Position numbers and translations under genes: made by a program
The notes under the pieces: model-generated
Database searches by the model: none
What the model was told of the DNA's origin: nothing
What the model saw: only the letters and a program-made list of their open reading frames with translations
In this document: positions 62,345-64,000 of the stretch, one piece after another
How the letters are laid out: each line of letters starts with the position of its first letter
Numbering within the stretch: position 1 is the first letter of the stretch
Assembly: GCF_047948215.1 (NCBI RefSeq)
Contig: NC_134456.1
Span: 194,849,034-194,913,033, forward strand
DNA from: Lycorma delicatula
Taxonomy: Eukaryota; Arthropoda; Insecta; Hemiptera; Fulgoridae
Reading direction: 5' to 3'
DNA: 64,000 nt

Positions 62345-63020
62345 CAAAAAAGTGTAAATGCTATAAAATAAAACAAAATAAGGTCTAAGGATATCAATCG
62401 ATAAAACTGAGTACGTGACCAACATTAAGTATTCACAAAGTATTTTGTGACAAACCTTGGAAGAATTAGCAAATCGGGGAAATTCAAATATCATGGCGAA
62501 GTAATACAACCAAATGGGTAACACAGAGAAGCAAATAAGGCTAGAATCAATAAACTTCAGAAGACCTACGCCTCATAACAAAAATGGGATATCAAGGATG
62601 GGAAAAATTTGACATTACACCACAGTAGTAGTTCTGCAGTGCTGTATGCTACAGTGTGCGTAACTTTAAACCGAGAGATTGATAAATCGGAGTTGGCTGA
62701 AAGTAAAATATTCGGATCACGAAAAACTAATGACGGTTGGAGGTTGCATAAGAACGAAGAAATTTTTCTCCCTGTAGTCGGAATCGCAGATGCCACTCGA
62801 AAAGCCTTCTACGCGCACTTGGCTGGAATGAATGAAAACAGACTGAAGAAGAGGATTTTCTAGAAAAGCAACAGACGTAAAACGAACATTAAGTGAAAAA
62901 CATAGCTTGAAAATCAAGGAGAGCTGCAAGAAAAGGAAATCAGCCAGGAATTAACTATTAAACGTGGTTCTATAGTGGCTGGTGACGAGAAAAAAAGAAT
63001 TGAATATAAATTTCATTAAG
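62345..63020 (+). pseudogene. Degenerate LINE reverse transcriptase fragment (second family)
   Basis: Across frames: LRISIDKTEYVTNIKYSQSI; KFKYHGEVIQPNG (RT motif E region, usually F.YLG); NKARINKLQKTYA; VCVTLNREIDKSELAESKIF; KTNDGWRLHKNEEIF; ADATRKAFYAHLAGMNENRL; KKRIF; then ISQELTI. This is the post-palm and C-terminal part of a non-LTR ORF2. The catalytic RT motifs upstream are absent. The wording (E..K.FG.RKTNDGWRL, HLARMNENRL in relatives) differs from the 52-kb LINE, so it is another family. Several stops and frameshifts; clearly dead. No target duplication found. Confidence 0.7.
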
Positions 63021-63264
63021 AAGTACCCAATAAAAAGTACGAGAATTCATTGATACATAATACAAAAAAAAAAAAATGTTAATTGAAAAATTTTAAATGA
63101 AACTATCAATGAAAATACGAATTCACAGTGTAATAATGGCCAAAAACAAACAACTGTCTTGACATACCGGTGTCTGACAATTATCCGAACATAAATAATT
63201 CATTTATGAAGATACAAAAACAGGTTGTATAAATTTATAAACATTAAAATTTAAATTTTTTTTT

Positions 63265-64000
63265 TACCTGGGCACCATTAATAATTCGCAAAACATCCAA
63301 CTGATAATCAATGTCATGCTATGTTCGTTGTAACACCTTCACATCTATGGGTTCAAATGCGTTAAAAATCGTCTCCCTTAAGGTTAACTATATTCAACAC
63401 ACGAGTTTTATATACAATATCTTTGATGAAACCCCAAGGAAAAAATCACATGGAGTTATATCCGGTGATCGAGGCGGGTCAATCAATCGATCAATCACGT
63501 CCAATCAAAAACTATTTCGGAATATTTTGCTGATTCACTCATTAATAAACCCCAACGTGGCGCCGCTAAATCTTATTGGAATATGTTTTTGGATTGTAGC
63601 TCTTCAAGCTGAAGGTGAACAAATCCTGCTAACAAGTTCAGATAAATATTTGCGTTAACTGCCAATTCCGCAAAGAAAAATGGTCCAATCACACAATAGT
63701 GAAGCAGTCCGCACCAAACATTAATTTTTGGGCTATCTCTAATACGGTCAAATATAACATGTGGGTTCTCTGAACGGTATATTACAACGTTCTGAGGGTT
63801 CACGTTTCTACGTAGAAATGTGAAATGTAGCCTCGCCTGAGAACATAACTTTTTTAAGGTAACAATCATAACTTTCAATTCTTTCAATCGTTTCCACAAC
63901 AAAATCTTTTCTAGCAGTGTGATCTTGTGGTGTAATGTGCTGGAATATTTGTAATTTATAAGGACGCAATTTTAATCGTTTCTTCAAAACATCATGAATG
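63265..64000 (-). pseudogene. mariner-like transposase, partial, runs off window
   Basis: Minus strand, entering from the right edge: LRPYKLQIFQHITPQDHTAR, ESYDCYLKKVMFSGEATFHI, NPQNVVIYRSENPHVIFDRI, RDSPKINVWCGLLHYCVIGP, FFFAELAVNANIYLNLLAGF, a decayed QQDGAPPHWG-like motif (Q-stop-D), RSPDITPCDFFLG, and a C-terminus YQLDVLRIINGAQVK. The first catalytic Asp of FSDEATF is Gly here. The second and third Asp are still readable. There are stops and frameshifts. The N-terminal DNA-binding region and the right end lie outside the window. It is related to, but not the same copy type as, the 58-kb element. Confidence 0.8.

Overview
This is an AT-rich, gene-poor stretch of eukaryotic DNA, almost certainly from an insect. 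A hemipteran is my guess, from the general look of the repeats, and is unverified. The evidence is the set of decayed arthropod-type elements: mariner (rosa/DD41D-like), an IS630/Tc1-like transposase, hAT, an R1-type LINE tail, two other non-LTR reverse transcriptases and tRNA-derived SINEs. Long AT tracts and many microsatellites fill the rest. There are no operons, no rRNA, no CRISPR array and no convincing tRNA gene. I found no host protein-coding exon that I could name. The window reads as intergenic or long-intron DNA built up by successive transposon insertions.

Layout. 0-5.3 kb: a hAT terminal remnant (475-545), a hAT element with a broken transposase (3007-4804) and, directly against it, the 3' tail of an R1-like retrotransposon (4805-5288, minus). 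7.77-8.45 kb: a very long imperfect hairpin with arms of about 310-325 nt. 12.9-15.8 kb: SINE family B copy 1, an internally rearranged mariner with intact ends (13159-14342), SINE family A copy 1 carrying a nested antisense SINE tail, and a hAT-like MITE. 18.8-20 kb: two abutting perfect or near-perfect hairpins and a diverged tandem repeat of about 150 nt. 24-27 kb: SINE B copy 2, a minisatellite, SINE A copy 2 and one unexplained 96-codon ORF. 32.5-40.1 kb: a mariner remnant with an internal deletion, one module found twice (34.1 and 40.6 kb), SINE A copies 3 and 4 (the latter with a perfect 14-bp target duplication), and a 1.36-kb IS630/Tc1-like transposase pseudogene. 43-47 kb: dense microsatellites. 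48.5-53.5 kb: a GC-rich retroposed segment, a CT-rich interspersed repeat and a 5'-truncated LINE with a perfect 12-bp target duplication. 55.9-64 kb: a possible Helitron-like repeat, SINE A copy 5, a complete-ended 1.33-kb mariner, a second LINE fragment, and another mariner running off the right edge.

No functional gene network can be described. The elements relate by history: LINE machinery probably mobilised the SINEs (A-rich tails, target duplications), and transposases left TA- or 8-bp-flanked DNA elements. Nothing here is clearly a new biological system. The most unusual structures are the 0.68-kb foldback at 7772-8450, a candidate hairpin-RNA source or foldback element, and the paired hairpins at 18.9-19.0 kb.
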